A stretch of 64,000 nt of DNA, from positions 1 to 64,000 of the forward strand of contig NZ_QLYZ01000005.1 in the NCBI RefSeq assembly GCF_003350325.1, written 5' to 3'. Of this stretch, positions 8,422 to 18,199 are shown piece after piece; the stretch's first letter is position 1, and every line of letters starts with the position of its first letter. The notes below the pieces were generated by a model. The model did not search any database, was not told the origin of the DNA, and was given only the letters and a program-made list of their open reading frames with translations. The translations under genes and the position numbers were made by a program. Source of the stretch: Vibrio rhodolitus (GTDB taxonomy: Bacteria > Pseudomonadota > Gammaproteobacteria > Enterobacterales > Vibrionaceae).

Positions 8422-8640
8422 ATGGCAGACTCGGATAAAGACAAAGTGAGACAATTACTGATCGCGACTCGCTTTGGTGTGTCAGCGGCAGAAATGCCGA
8501 TGATTATTAATCTTGATCAGCAATTGAGTTTGCACATTATCGAGCAACTTAAAGCAGAAGGAGAAGATATCCACTCTTTAGGCGAAGGCACTAATCCACC
8601 GGAGCTGGTTCTCTACTCGATAGGAGAGATTGAGCCTTAG
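8422..8640 (+). CDS. Small conserved-looking protein of unknown function (72 aa)
   Basis: A 72-residue acidic protein without signal peptide or membrane segment (begins MADSDKDKVRQLLIATRF, ends YSIGEIEP). I chose the ATG at 8422 because AAGGAG lies eight bases upstream; an in-frame start 33 bases earlier lacks this. Helix-forming composition and regular heptads suggest a small helical protein. It converges on the LysR gene and the two coding regions overlap by 50 bases at their 3' ends. Not recognised. Confidence 0.65.
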   Translation: MADSDKDKVRQLLIATRFGVSAAEMPMIINLDQQLSLHIIEQLKAEGEDIHSLGEGTNPPELVLYSIGEIEP

Positions 8641-9544
8641 GTTGGAGCTCTTTTAATAGTTGGCGAAACCAGATCAGCTTTGGGTTGGTTTCACGCGTTT
8701 TGTGCCAATAGATTTTGATTTGATAGTTGGGTATCGGTAGCGGCGGCTGGTAGATAGTTAAGCCAAGCTCCTGCTTGATATGTTGGACGTAAATTTGAGG
8801 AATGGTGAGTAGATAAGGTGTGTTAGCGACCAAGTAGGGAGCGCACAACACACTAGGTAAGTGCAGGGCCACGCGTCTTTTGCGGTTGAGTTTCGCGAGT
8901 TGCTCGTCTACGACCGCAGTACGCTCATTCCAAGGCGTCACAACAATATGCGAGAGTGCAACAAAGTCATCCAGTGTTAAACACTTGTCATCTAGTCGAG
9001 CATTGTTCTTACAAGCCACGGTGCAATAGCCGTCATCTAACCAGATTTGATGAGCAATGTGATTCTCTCTTTCACTTTTGTGCTCAAATCCTAACGCGAA
9101 ATCTATTTCACCTTGTTCTAAAAGCTGCGCGGGATCTTTCTGTTCGGTATTGAGGATGCGTAACTGAACGTTGGGGTAGTGCTTTGCCAAATATTGGGTC
9201 AGCCAAGGGAGCAGAGTCCAAGTCGTAAAGTCAGTGCCGCTTAATACTATCTTGTGTTCGCCGTTACGCGGATCAAATGGCACAGAGGATGACAGCCCTT
9301 CGCTTAGCATTTGCATCGCAGGCAGCACCGATTGCGCCAGACGCATTGCTTTTTCTGTTGGCAGCATCTTTTGGTTGGTTCGCACGAAGAGTTCATCATT
9401 CAATCTATCTCTCAGTCTTGCTAAGCCATGGCTACAAGCTGATTGACTGATGTGCAGTTGCTCGGCGGCATCATTGACCGATTGAGTCTGATAGATTGCG
9501 TGGAAAATCTTAAGTAGGTTAAGGTCGAGATTAGCGATATCCAT
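8591..9544 (-). CDS. LysR-family transcriptional regulator
   Basis: A 317-residue LysR-type regulator: winged helix-turn-helix at about 1-65 (NLLKIFHAIYQTQSVNDAAEQLHISQ pattern with SACSHGLARLRDRL as recognition helix), linker helix, then a two-lobed effector-binding domain from about 90. NodD/LeuO-like features (LxxFxxxYQTxS, and a C-terminal WHKTRETNPKLIWFR) place it in the subgroup with a PBP2_LTTR effector domain. The target is unknown; it may regulate the acetyltransferase gene that starts 100 bases away on the other strand, since LysR genes often lie divergent from their targets. Its 3' end overlaps the opposing 72-residue gene. Confidence 0.88.
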   Translation of the reverse strand: MDIANLDLNLLKIFHAIYQTQSVNDAAEQLHISQSACSHGLARLRDRLNDELFVRTNQKMLPTEKAMRLAQSVLPAMQMLSEGLSSSVPFDPRNGEHKIVLSGTDFTTWTLLPWLTQYLAKHYPNVQLRILNTEQKDPAQLLEQGEIDFALGFEHKSERENHIAHQIWLDDGYCTVACKNNARLDDKCLTLDDFVALSHIVVTPWNERTAVVDEQLAKLNRKRRVALHLPSVLCAPYLVANTPYLLTIPQIYVQHIKQELGLTIYQPPLPIPNYQIKIYWHKTRETNPKLIWFRQLLKELQPKAQSLLSSREPAPVD

Positions 9545-9643
9545 ATGAACGACATGCAGTTATTAGATGAAGAGAATGCAGTTACATCATATTGATAATC
9601 CAGTTACTCTGTCACCATAAGCTTGAACAGAAAAGGAGTCACT

Positions 9644-10117
9644 ATGTTCAAAATGCGATCTGCCACGGAAGCTGATGTCGCGACCATCTATCGTTTCATT
9701 CATGAGCTCGCGGATTACGAGCGCGCTTCCCACCACGTTAAAGCCAGCGAACAAGATATCCAGCGCAGTTTGTTTGCCGCCAATGCTTCTGCTAATGCCA
9801 TGATTTGCGAACAAGATGGCGAAGCGGTCGGGTTTGCGGTCTATTTCTTTAACTATTCGACATGGATGGGGCGCTATGGTCTCTATCTTGAGGATCTCTA
9901 TGTCTCTCCTAACTACCGAGGTTCAGGGGCGGGCAAATTTATAATGCAAACCTTGGCTAAGATCGCGGTCGAGAACAATTGCGCGCGTTTTGAATGGGCG
10001 GTGCTCGATTGGAATCAACCGGCAATCGATTTCTACACCAGCATTGGCGCGAAAGAGCAAAGCGAGTGGCGCACCTACCGACTCGATGGTGATGCTCTAT
10101 ACCAATTTGCCCAATAG
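9644..10117 (+). CDS. GNAT-family N-acetyltransferase, diamine acetyltransferase-like
   Basis: A 157-residue GNAT acetyltransferase transferring acetyl from acetyl-CoA to an amine. The acetyl-CoA loop is YRGSGAGKFIMQTL near residue 95. Preceding LEDLYVSP and following WAVLDWNQPAIDFYTSIGA are the signature of the spermidine/spermine or thialysine acetyltransferase branch. The chosen ATG follows AAAGGAG by seven bases; an upstream TTG would add seven residues without a ribosome site. It is divergent from the LysR gene and ends six bases before the end of malT. Polyamine acetylation is plausible given the speA/speB pair elsewhere in the window, but that is inference. Confidence 0.85.
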   Translation: MFKMRSATEADVATIYRFIHELADYERASHHVKASEQDIQRSLFAANASANAMICEQDGEAVGFAVYFFNYSTWMGRYGLYLEDLYVSPNYRGSGAGKFIMQTLAKIAVENNCARFEWAVLDWNQPAIDFYTSIGAKEQSEWRTYRLDGDALYQFAQ

Positions 10118-10122
10118 CCGCG

Positions 10123-12822
10123 TTAACCCGCCACAATTTTGATGAGACTCTCTGCCGTGGCAACTGCCTGCTTGCGATTAGCAATATTGAGTTTTTGATA
10201 GAGATTACGAATATGGGTTTTGATGGTGGTAGCCGCAACGTCTAACTCATGGGCAATCTGCTCATTGGTTAGCCCAGCATAAATGAGTCCTAACACCTGC
10301 CATTCTCGCTGTGTGAGTGGACTATTGCGTACCAACTCTGGCACTTGAGGGTGGTGGATCAATTGGTCGATAAAACCCTGATCAAAGTGTTTTGCTTGGC
10401 TGCGTTGGCTTACATTGACAGACTTAATCAATTGATTGACCCGGTAGCGGGTCAGATCATCAAGTGAAGATTGAAAATCTGCGTGCAGTAGGATTGGTGT
10501 GAGGCTGTTGATGCCAAACAGAAAATCACCCATCATAGAGGTTTGATTCGCCAGTTGCAGCGCGTATTGCAGTTGTTGGTGAATTTGCTGACTGCTGTTT
10601 TGCTGATGTAGGCACAATTGCGTTGCGAGAATAGCGTTGCGGCACTGATCTGCGAGTAAGTGATAGTGTTGCGCATCAATACCAAGTTTGTTGATTGTGC
10701 TTACCGCATCAGCAAATTTGCCTAATACCAATTGAGCTCGAACTATATTGCGCCCGTGTAGTTGCGAGAAGTGGTTGCGTGCGTTAGTCAGCGGGGCAGC
10801 GTTTTCCAGCCATAGCTTGATAGCGCTGGTCTCTTGCTTGGTTTGCCAGTAGATCAGCAATGCCATCTCGGCATTACTAGTGGCATCCATGTGGTGAAAA
10901 CCGCTGGCAAGTAGCAGCTCTATTTGCGCGGCATATTTGCCCGCTTTTTGCTCTTCACCGCGGCAAAGCGCTATCCGGCACAACATGGCATAGCTATGAA
11001 TATGAAGCTTTTCAGGCATATCGCTGAGCAATTTAATTGCATTTTGCGCGCAAGTTTGTGCTTCTTCCAAGCGGTTCCAACTAAACAAAACTTGGGCGCG
11101 TACCCGCAGTAAGCATTCTTGCAATGGGTCGTGCTGCATTAGCTGATCATCAATCAGTTTAAAGCCACTTTCTTGTACATCAAATGCCGCCTGTAAGTAG
11201 CCTTTTGCTAATAAGATCTCGCTTTGTTGCACCATTGCCCACAACGCTTGGTGAGGCACTTGATATTGGCGGGCTAACTTTTCGGTTTGCTGCATTAAAG
11301 GCAGCGCACGGTCCAAGAAACCTAACACATGATTGACTTCTCCAATGACCGAAGTCGCCACAATGCGGCTGTGAAATGCCCGCCCATCCATTTGGCTAAG
11401 CGCCAGTTCAGCCAGTTCTAAAGCCCTCTCAGGCTGATTTTTTTGGATGGTGATTTGCGCTTTTAATGCGTTGAACTCACCTTGCTCACTGTGATTAAGC
11501 GTCATGTTTGAGGCGTCAGCTTGTAGCAAGATCAAGTCAACGTCTTCATTGCGCTGTTGATTGTGAGCGATCCAAGCGTGCAATAGACAAAGTGTGGCGT
11601 GTTGGTAAACAGTGTGGCTATCGAGCTGACTCAGTACATGCTGCAATAGGGCGAGCTTACCAGAGTTGAACAGCTCCCAGCCATGTTGTTTAAGAATGTC
11701 GACGCTCAGAGATGGTCGTTCGGCAAGCTCAGCATGGCGTAGCGCCTGTTCGGCACTGCCTTGACCTAACCAAGCTTGTACCGCTGCGCAGTGTAATTGC
11801 GTTTCTTGATCGGCAAGGTAATGATGACGCTCGTGGGCTAAAAACTGATTAAACAAGCGATGAAAGCGGTACCAGTTGTGCTGGTTTTCAACCGGTTGGA
11901 TAAATAGCCCCAATCGCTGCAAGTTTTCAATCATGTTTTGCGCATCACTGCGCCCGGTGACAACCGAAGCAAGGGTGTGGTTAAACTTGTCAAGAATTGA
12001 GCACTTGAGTAAAAAGTTCTGCATTTCTGGCTCTAAATGGGTGAAGACTTCATCGAGTAAGTAGTCGCAAAGATGGCTTTGATTGAGAGTTAAATCTAAG
12101 CTGCGGTTGGGTGTGAACTCTTGACTTGGTTGGATTGCTTGCCAAGCAATCAATTCCAAGGCAGAAGGCCAGCCTTCAACCTCTTGGTAAAGCTTGCGAG
12201 CAGAACTGGCATCGATCTCGTGCTCAAGGCGCATAGTCAAAAATGCCTGGGTTTCTTCGTGACTAAACGCCAGCGATTGCTGATCCAACTCGCAGACTAA
12301 GCCTTGCACTCTTAAACGGGCAATACCCAGCCGAGGGGTTGAGCGGCTGGTGATAACTAAACTCAAATTATCGGGTTTGCGTTGAATAAAATAGCTCAGC
12401 GCTTGATGGATCGCCTGATGGTCAATGTGGTGATAATCATCAAGCACGAGGTAACAAGCTTGTTTATGTTTCGCAATTTGTTTGAGCGCCTCGGTAATTA
12501 AAACCAGTATATCGGTTTGACCGCTTTGTTCGGCTAGCTTTAACGCACTTGAGCAGGCTTGATGACATGCATTGTTAAGCGCTGCAATAAAATAGCAGGC
12601 AAAGCGATGTGGATCGTTATCGTTGCTGTCAATGCTGTACCAACCAAGATGGCGTTTAGTGGCGAGCCATTGGCTCGCTAAACACGTTTTACCATAGCCA
12701 GCAGGCGCGCGAATAAAGATCAGTTTTTGCGCCGGGAGTGCCTCGAGCATTGATTCAAGTCGCGTTCGCTCAAGCAGTGTGATGGCATAGCTTGGACAAC
12801 TGAGTTTAGAAGGAATCCACAT
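10123..12822 (-). CDS. malT: MalT, ATP-dependent activator of maltose regulon
   Basis: A 899-residue STAND-family activator. The N-terminus MWIPSKLS is the conserved MalT start. A Walker A (APAGYGKT) lies near residue 43-50, then the NTPase and arm domains, a long TPR-like superhelical region (about 430-810) that in MalT binds maltotriose, and a C-terminal LuxR-type helix-turn-helix (LTQREWQVLGLIYAGLTNEQ near 835-855). In-frame coding extends to 12870, which would add 16 residues; I prefer 12822 because it matches the family N-terminus, though its ribosome site is weak. It is divergent from malP, the classic arrangement, so it should activate the MalT boxes in the shared region. The N-terminal half is rather diverged from the enteric protein. 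Confidence 0.92.
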   Translation of the reverse strand: MWIPSKLSCPSYAITLLERTRLESMLEALPAQKLIFIRAPAGYGKTCLASQWLATKRHLGWYSIDSNDNDPHRFACYFIAALNNACHQACSSALKLAEQSGQTDILVLITEALKQIAKHKQACYLVLDDYHHIDHQAIHQALSYFIQRKPDNLSLVITSRSTPRLGIARLRVQGLVCELDQQSLAFSHEETQAFLTMRLEHEIDASSARKLYQEVEGWPSALELIAWQAIQPSQEFTPNRSLDLTLNQSHLCDYLLDEVFTHLEPEMQNFLLKCSILDKFNHTLASVVTGRSDAQNMIENLQRLGLFIQPVENQHNWYRFHRLFNQFLAHERHHYLADQETQLHCAAVQAWLGQGSAEQALRHAELAERPSLSVDILKQHGWELFNSGKLALLQHVLSQLDSHTVYQHATLCLLHAWIAHNQQRNEDVDLILLQADASNMTLNHSEQGEFNALKAQITIQKNQPERALELAELALSQMDGRAFHSRIVATSVIGEVNHVLGFLDRALPLMQQTEKLARQYQVPHQALWAMVQQSEILLAKGYLQAAFDVQESGFKLIDDQLMQHDPLQECLLRVRAQVLFSWNRLEEAQTCAQNAIKLLSDMPEKLHIHSYAMLCRIALCRGEEQKAGKYAAQIELLLASGFHHMDATSNAEMALLIYWQTKQETSAIKLWLENAAPLTNARNHFSQLHGRNIVRAQLVLGKFADAVSTINKLGIDAQHYHLLADQCRNAILATQLCLHQQNSSQQIHQQLQYALQLANQTSMMGDFLFGINSLTPILLHADFQSSLDDLTRYRVNQLIKSVNVSQRSQAKHFDQGFIDQLIHHPQVPELVRNSPLTQREWQVLGLIYAGLTNEQIAHELDVAATTIKTHIRNLYQKLNIANRKQAVATAESLIKIVAG

Positions 12823-12967
12823 CCTGTTTGTTTTCCTATTTTGCAGCAGTTCTTTGACCGTTTGTTCCATGTTACGGGATCAACTAACGTCGAATGTAGT
12901 CGATTAGTATGAAGATGATTGAGAACAACGCGTAACTCACGTTTTGTCGCTATCTACGCCCTGATTA

Positions 12968-12983
12968 TGTGATCTATTTCAAG
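12968..12983. promoter_or_regulatory. Candidate CRP site between malT and malP
   Basis: TGTGATCTATTTCAAG matches TGTGA-N6-TCACA at 8 of 10 core positions. It lies about 150 bp upstream of the malT start, on the divergent side. Confidence 0.5.
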
Positions 12984-13061
12984 TTGGGTGCAATTTAGCG
13001 GCGAAATCAGAATCAATTGGCAACAAATAGCGCCATTCCTAGCGCGTTACTGATGAAAAAA

Positions 13062-13077
13062 TGTGATCTATATTGGT
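13062..13077. promoter_or_regulatory. Second candidate CRP site, malT/malP region
   Basis: AAATGTGATCTA is a perfect left half of the CRP consensus followed by a weak right half (TTGGT). Located near the middle of the divergent region. Confidence 0.35.
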
Positions 13078-13240
13078 TTGTTTACTTCTTTTAGTGATAT
13101 GTGGGCGAAATCTCTAGCGGCTCTGCTTGGGCGAATTGATAACTAAGTGTGATGTTAGTCATGCCTCAAGGTGCTCAATTTGCCCGTAAATGTGAGTGTT
13201 GACTCAAAATCGCTGCCGCTGAGTGCTCTACGCCGCTTCT

Positions 13241-13273
13241 ACTCCTCCCCCTAGGTGTCGTTAAAGGAGGATG
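13241..13273. promoter_or_regulatory. Candidate MalT boxes upstream of malP
   Basis: ACTCCTCCCC at 13241-13250 is, on the minus strand, GGGGAGGAGT, matching the MalT box GGGGA(T/G)GAGG at 9 of 10 positions. AAGGAGGATG at 13264-13273 carries the GGAGGA core on the plus strand. The pair lies 60-90 bases before malP. The assignment rests on the enteric consensus. Confidence 0.5.
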
Positions 13274-13331
13274 TATTGTGGTGGGCGGATTTGCACGATA
13301 GCGCTTAGGGAAACTAAAAGAGACTTCATTG

Positions 13332-15785
13332 ATGAAACCGACACAACAGATTCACTTTGACAAAGCTTTATTCCAAAACAGTGTAAAAAAACACTTGAGC
13401 TCAACGTATGCGACGACGATAGAAAAAGCCTCCAGTCGCGCATGGTATCTAGCGACAGGTCGAGCATTGGCTGAACTGACCACCTTTGATCTGTTACAGA
13501 CAGAGCAAGACGATAAAATTCGCAATGCCAAAAGCGTTAACTACCTTTCGTTGGAGTTCTTAATCGGACGCTTAACCGGTAATAACCTTATTAGCATGGG
13601 TGTGTACGAGCAAGTATCGCAGGCGATTGAAGAGTTGGGGCAAAACCTCAGTGACTTGCTTGAAGAAGAGCGCGATCCATCTTTAGGTAATGGTGGTTTA
13701 GGTCGTCTAGCTGCTTGTTTCATGGACTCATTGGCAGCGCAAGAATACCCAACGGTGGGTTACGGCTTGCACTATGAATATGGTCTGTTTAAGCAGTCCT
13801 TTGAACAAGGTCATCAAAAAGAAGCGCCGGATGCATGGTGCGGTGTTGAAGGCTATCCATGGGAAATTGCCCGCCCTGAGTTGGCACAAGAGATCGGCTT
13901 TTATGGTCATGTTGAGGTAACCGAAGTCAATGGGCGTGAGCAGCGTCGCTGGGTTCCGGGTATGACAGTAAAAGCGATGCCATGGGATATTCCGATTGTC
14001 GGTTACCAAAGTGATACCGTTTATCCGCTGCGTTTGTGGGAGTGCCGAGCGATTGCGCCTTTCTCACTAGAGAGTTTTAACAACGGTAACTACTTTGAGG
14101 CGCAACACGCGCTGATTGATGCGGGTAACATTACCAAAGTGCTTTACCCAAATGACAACCATGAAAAAGGCAAAACACTGCGTTTGATGCAGCAATACTT
14201 CCATAGTGCGGCGTCGGTACGTGACATTTTGCGTCGTCATGAAGAAGCGGGTCATACCTTAGCCTCATTGCCAAAATACGAAACCATTCAGCTTAACGAT
14301 ACCCACCCAACCATTGCGATTCCTGAATTGATGCGGATCTTAATTGATGAAAAAGGCATGGAGTGGGAAGAGGCGTGGGCGATTAGCTCTAAGACCTTTG
14401 CTTATACCAACCACACCTTATTGCCAGAAGCGCTAGAGACGTGGAGTGAATCTCTGATCCAACGTTTATTGCCGCGTCATATGGAAATCATCTACTACAT
14501 TAACCATCTGTTCTTAAAGCAAGTGCGTGAAAAGTGGCCGGGTGATGTGTCAAAGCAGCGCAAGCTATCGATCATCCAAGAGGGCTTCCATCGCATGGTG
14601 CGTATGGCAAACCTATGTGTGGTTGGCTCATACGCGGTTAATGGGGTTGCAGCGCTGCACTCAGAATTGGTCAAGCGAGACTTATTCCCTGAATTTAACG
14701 AGCTGTATCCAAATCGCCTGCAAAATGTGACCAACGGCATCACGCCACGTCGCTGGCTGAGGTTTTGTAACCCAGGTCTAAGCCAGTTGATCAGCGAAAA
14801 AATAGGTGATGAGTGGGCTGCGGATCTTGATCAACTGGAAGCCATTTCTCAATACGCCGATGACGGTGAATTCCAGCAGCAATTTATGGCAGTGAAGAAG
14901 GCCAATAAGCAGCGCTTGGCTGACTGGGTGAAAGCGAATATGGATATTGAGCTTGATACCAATGCGATCTTTGATGTGCAGATCAAGCGATTACATGAAT
15001 ACAAGCGCCAGCATCTAAATATGCTGCACATCCTATCGCTTTATCATCGCCTGCTTAACGATGCAGACTTCGATATGGTGCCACGTGTATTTATCTTCGC
15101 AGCAAAAGCGGCTCCGGGCTATCACCTTGCTAAGCAAATTATCTATGCCATCAATAAGATAGCAGAGAAGGTGAACAGCGATCCGCGCATCAACAACAAG
15201 CTTAAAGTAGTCTTCTTGCCGGATTACCGCGTTAGCATGGCTGAAATCATCATTCCTGCTGCCGATGTGTCTGAACAGATCTCGACGGCGGGTAAAGAAG
15301 CCTCTGGTACCGGTAATATGAAAATGGCTCTAAATGGTGCCTTAACCATAGGTACGATGGATGGTGCCAACGTTGAAATTCGTGAAGAAGTGGGCGATGA
15401 CAACATCTATATCTTTGGTCTTGAGGTGGATGAAGTCGAGCGTCTGCACGCTTCAGGCTATAACCCATACGCTTACTACAATGCCGACCCGTTGCTAAAA
15501 GCCTCATTGGATTTGCTAATTGGCGATGAGTTCACACCGGGTGAACCGGGTAAGCTGGGGGCAACTTATGACAGCGTGTTAGATGGTGGCGACCCGTACT
15601 TAGTCTTGGCGGATTTTGCTTCTTATGTTGAAGCACATGAAGCGATTGATGCGCAGTACCGCGATCAAGCAGGGTGGGCGAAAAAAGCCATTCTTAATAC
15701 TGCGTTGGTTGGCAAGTTTAGCTCAGATCGCAGCATTAGGGACTATGTTAATAACATTTGGCAACTAAAAAGCGTTAAGCGCTAA
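13332..15785 (+). CDS. malP: Maltodextrin/glycogen phosphorylase
   Basis: A 817-residue cytoplasmic GT35 phosphorylase. It releases glucose 1-phosphate from the non-reducing end of linear alpha-1,4-glucans using phosphate and pyridoxal 5'-phosphate. The PLP-lysine region GTGNMKMALNGALTIG lies near residue 660, and RIHNFKSAAPG-type features appear as KAAPGYHLAK. The N-terminal dimer region is short, as in maltodextrin phosphorylases. The ATG at 13332 is preferred over a TTG one codon upstream. Position between malT and malQ identifies it as malP rather than glgP. It is probably cotranscribed with malQ, 61 bases downstream, with a hairpin between. Confidence 0.94.
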   Translation: MKPTQQIHFDKALFQNSVKKHLSSTYATTIEKASSRAWYLATGRALAELTTFDLLQTEQDDKIRNAKSVNYLSLEFLIGRLTGNNLISMGVYEQVSQAIEELGQNLSDLLEEERDPSLGNGGLGRLAACFMDSLAAQEYPTVGYGLHYEYGLFKQSFEQGHQKEAPDAWCGVEGYPWEIARPELAQEIGFYGHVEVTEVNGREQRRWVPGMTVKAMPWDIPIVGYQSDTVYPLRLWECRAIAPFSLESFNNGNYFEAQHALIDAGNITKVLYPNDNHEKGKTLRLMQQYFHSAASVRDILRRHEEAGHTLASLPKYETIQLNDTHPTIAIPELMRILIDEKGMEWEEAWAISSKTFAYTNHTLLPEALETWSESLIQRLLPRHMEIIYYINHLFLKQVREKWPGDVSKQRKLSIIQEGFHRMVRMANLCVVGSYAVNGVAALHSELVKRDLFPEFNELYPNRLQNVTNGITPRRWLRFCNPGLSQLISEKIGDEWAADLDQLEAISQYADDGEFQQQFMAVKKANKQRLADWVKANMDIELDTNAIFDVQIKRLHEYKRQHLNMLHILSLYHRLLNDADFDMVPRVFIFAAKAAPGYHLAKQIIYAINKIAEKVNSDPRINNKLKVVFLPDYRVSMAEIIIPAADVSEQISTAGKEASGTGNMKMALNGALTIGTMDGANVEIREEVGDDNIYIFGLEVDEVERLHASGYNPYAYYNADPLLKASLDLLIGDEFTPGEPGKLGATYDSVLDGGDPYLVLADFASYVEAHEAIDAQYRDQAGWAKKAILNTALVGKFSSDRSIRDYVNNIWQLKSVKR

Positions 15786-15791
15786 CCATAA

Positions 15792-15814
15792 AAAGGTCAC
15801 CTAGTGTGACCTTT
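15792..15814 (+). terminator. Hairpin between malP and malQ, possible partial terminator
   Basis: AAAGGTCAC and GTGACCTTT form a perfect 9-bp stem around a 5-base loop just after the malP stop. There are only three T after the stem, so it may reduce rather than end transcription into malQ, or stabilise the malP mRNA end. Confidence 0.5.
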
Positions 15815-15846
15815 GCTCGATTAACTTAGTCGCTTTGGAGAAGTTT

Positions 15847-18030
15847 ATGATCAGTAATACCGTACTCAAACAGGCTGCCAATGTTGCCAATATCGCTGAC
15901 TCTTACATCAGTGCTTGGGGAAGCCCTGCCGATGTCGAACAGCAGAGTATCTTACATTTGTTGTCATCACTGGGTTATGACACCAGCAGTGATGAAGCGC
16001 TGCTCGCAAGCTGTAGCAAAAAGTCTCAGCAAGAGACTCTCGCGCCGGTTTTGGTGTTAAAAGAAGGGCAGGCGTTTGAGTTTACGCTAAACATTGATCA
16101 AAGCGTTCGTGAAAGCGAGTTTAAGTGGTCGATTAATACTGAGCTGGGAGAGCTATTCACTGGTGAAGTGAATCAACACATAGTACGCGATGAGCGTGCG
16201 ACCGGGGGACCGCTAGTGGTGGCTCTTCCGAGCCAGTTACCTTGGGGTTATCACCAATTAACCGTTGAGCGTAAAAGACGTAAAACGCCTTATCAAGCAC
16301 GTTTAATCGTTACGCCTAAAGCTTGTTATAAGCAAGCGTCGATGCTTCAGGGTAAAAAAATGTGGGGACCGAGCATTCAGCTCTATACCCTGAAAAGCAG
16401 CCATAACTGGGGCATCGGTGATTTTGGTGACCTTAAACATTTGTTGGCTGAGATTGCTTCGCGTGGCGGAGATTTTGTTGGCTTAAACCCAATTCACTCC
16501 CTGTTTCCTGCTAATCCAGAGGCAGCCAGTCCGTATAGTCCTTCATCGCGTCGTTGGCTCAATATCCTCTATATTGATGTGAGTTCTGTTGCCGAATTTG
16601 CTTTGAGCAGCCAAGCACAGCAAGTGGTTGGTAGTGCGGAATTCCAGCAACGTTTGCAGAGTGTGCGTGATTCTCATTGGGTCAATTACAGTGAAGTGGC
16701 GGCATTGAAAATGAGTATTTTGCCGCTGCTGTTTGCTGAGTTTAAGGCGCGTCATATTGATACCAATAGTGAGCGAGCTGCGCAGTTTTTACAGTTTGTT
16801 GAGTTAGGCGGTGAGAGTTTGCTGCATCAAGCGGCATTTGATGCTTTACATGCCGAGTTACATCAGCAAGACGCCGGTATTTGGGGATGGCCTGTTTTTC
16901 CCAAGCAGTTCCAGAGCTTTAGTAGCAAAGCGGTACAGGATTACATTGAGGAAAACCGCGACCAAGTTCATCTCTATATGTATCTTCAATGGATTGCTGA
17001 TTGCCAAGTTAATGAAGCGCAGCAACTGGCAGAGAGCAAAGGAATGTCGGTTGGGCTTTACCGTGACTTAGCGGTGGGCGTGGCAGATTCCGGTGCGGAA
17101 ACATGGGCTGATAATGGCAACTTAGTACAAGATGTCAGTATTGGTGCGCCGCCAGATGTACTAGGACCGCTCGGACAAAACTGGGGTCTACCACCACTAA
17201 ATCCAGAGGTTCTACAAGCGACAGGCTTTCAAGCCTACATCGACCTACTGCGCGCTAACATGAAGCATTGTGGCTCGCTGCGAATTGACCATGTATTAGG
17301 TTTGCTGCGTCTGTGGTGGATTCCTAAAGGTGAAAATGCAACAAAAGGTGCGTATATCTACTATCCGGTGGAAGAGATGTTGGCGATCTTGGCGCTCGAA
17401 TCTCATCGTCATCAATGCAGCGTGATTGGTGAAGATCTTGGCACCGTACCAGATGAAATTGTCGATAAACTGCGTGAAGCGGGTGTGCATTCTTACAAGG
17501 TATTCTTCTTTGAGACCTCCAAGCAAGATGGCGGTTATCTCTCGCCTCAGCATTATGCTGATCAGTCGATGGCTGCGCTCTGTACGCACGACATGCCGAC
17601 GCTACGTGGTTTCTGGCACTGTGATGATCTTAAAATGGGTAAAGAGCTTGGTTTATACCCAGATGAGGAGCAGTTACAAGGGCTGTTTGATGCGCGCTTA
17701 AAGAGTAAGCAAGGCATTTTAGACTCAGTAGCTTGGCATGGATTTTTGCCGGAAGGGGTGGGGCGTGATGCCTCGCTGGTACCAATGGACCGCTACCTTG
17801 CTCAGGCACTGCAACTTCACGTTGCGGCGGGCTCCTCAACCTTGCTGAGTGTCCAGCTCGAAGATTGGTTGGAGATGGATAAACCGGTCAACATTCCTGG
17901 CACAGTGAATGAGTACCCTAACTGGCGACGCAAGCTGTCGATGGATTTAGAGCATCTATTTGGTCTGGATGGCGTGAATCAGATTGCGGAGAAGCTGACG
18001 CAGGTAAGAAGTAAAGCCTCGTCCTGTTAA
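15847..18030 (+). CDS. malQ: 4-alpha-glucanotransferase (amylomaltase)
   Basis: A 727-residue GH77 enzyme that transfers alpha-1,4-glucan segments to maltodextrin acceptors with release of glucose. An N-terminal beta-rich extension (about 1-160) precedes the barrel. Catalytic motifs are visible: LRIDHVLGLLRLWWIP (nucleophile Asp) near 480, VIGEDLGTVP (acid Glu) near 530, and CTHDMPTLRGFW (His-Asp stabiliser) near 583. The ATG at 15847 is six bases after GGAG; a TTG overlapping that ribosome site was rejected. Together with MalP it turns maltodextrins into glucose and glucose 1-phosphate. Confidence 0.94.
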   Translation: MISNTVLKQAANVANIADSYISAWGSPADVEQQSILHLLSSLGYDTSSDEALLASCSKKSQQETLAPVLVLKEGQAFEFTLNIDQSVRESEFKWSINTELGELFTGEVNQHIVRDERATGGPLVVALPSQLPWGYHQLTVERKRRKTPYQARLIVTPKACYKQASMLQGKKMWGPSIQLYTLKSSHNWGIGDFGDLKHLLAEIASRGGDFVGLNPIHSLFPANPEAASPYSPSSRRWLNILYIDVSSVAEFALSSQAQQVVGSAEFQQRLQSVRDSHWVNYSEVAALKMSILPLLFAEFKARHIDTNSERAAQFLQFVELGGESLLHQAAFDALHAELHQQDAGIWGWPVFPKQFQSFSSKAVQDYIEENRDQVHLYMYLQWIADCQVNEAQQLAESKGMSVGLYRDLAVGVADSGAETWADNGNLVQDVSIGAPPDVLGPLGQNWGLPPLNPEVLQATGFQAYIDLLRANMKHCGSLRIDHVLGLLRLWWIPKGENATKGAYIYYPVEEMLAILALESHRHQCSVIGEDLGTVPDEIVDKLREAGVHSYKVFFFETSKQDGGYLSPQHYADQSMAALCTHDMPTLRGFWHCDDLKMGKELGLYPDEEQLQGLFDARLKSKQGILDSVAWHGFLPEGVGRDASLVPMDRYLAQALQLHVAAGSSTLLSVQLEDWLEMDKPVNIPGTVNEYPNWRRKLSMDLEHLFGLDGVNQIAEKLTQVRSKASSC

Positions 18031-18199
18031 GATGGGTTTAGTGACAAAGATAATAAACTTTGATCATAACGTGCGCGTTGGCGCGTAAATTCGATAGTAT
18101 GTAGATATTCATGTTTATGAATATAAGAAATTTTTTGCCCACCAAGGAATACGATTTAGTGGGCTTAGAAAACGAAAGTTAGGTTAGGGAGAGAATAAC

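Larger units (their letters stand above)
12871..13331. promoter_or_regulatory. Divergent malT/malP control region
   Basis: These 461 bp hold no gene. They contain two CRP-like sites and two MalT-box-like sites, described separately. The CRP-like sites lie nearer malT and mid-region; the MalT-box-like sites lie 60-90 bases before malP. This matches the known logic in which malT is CRP-dependent and malP is MalT-dependent. Confidence 0.7.
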
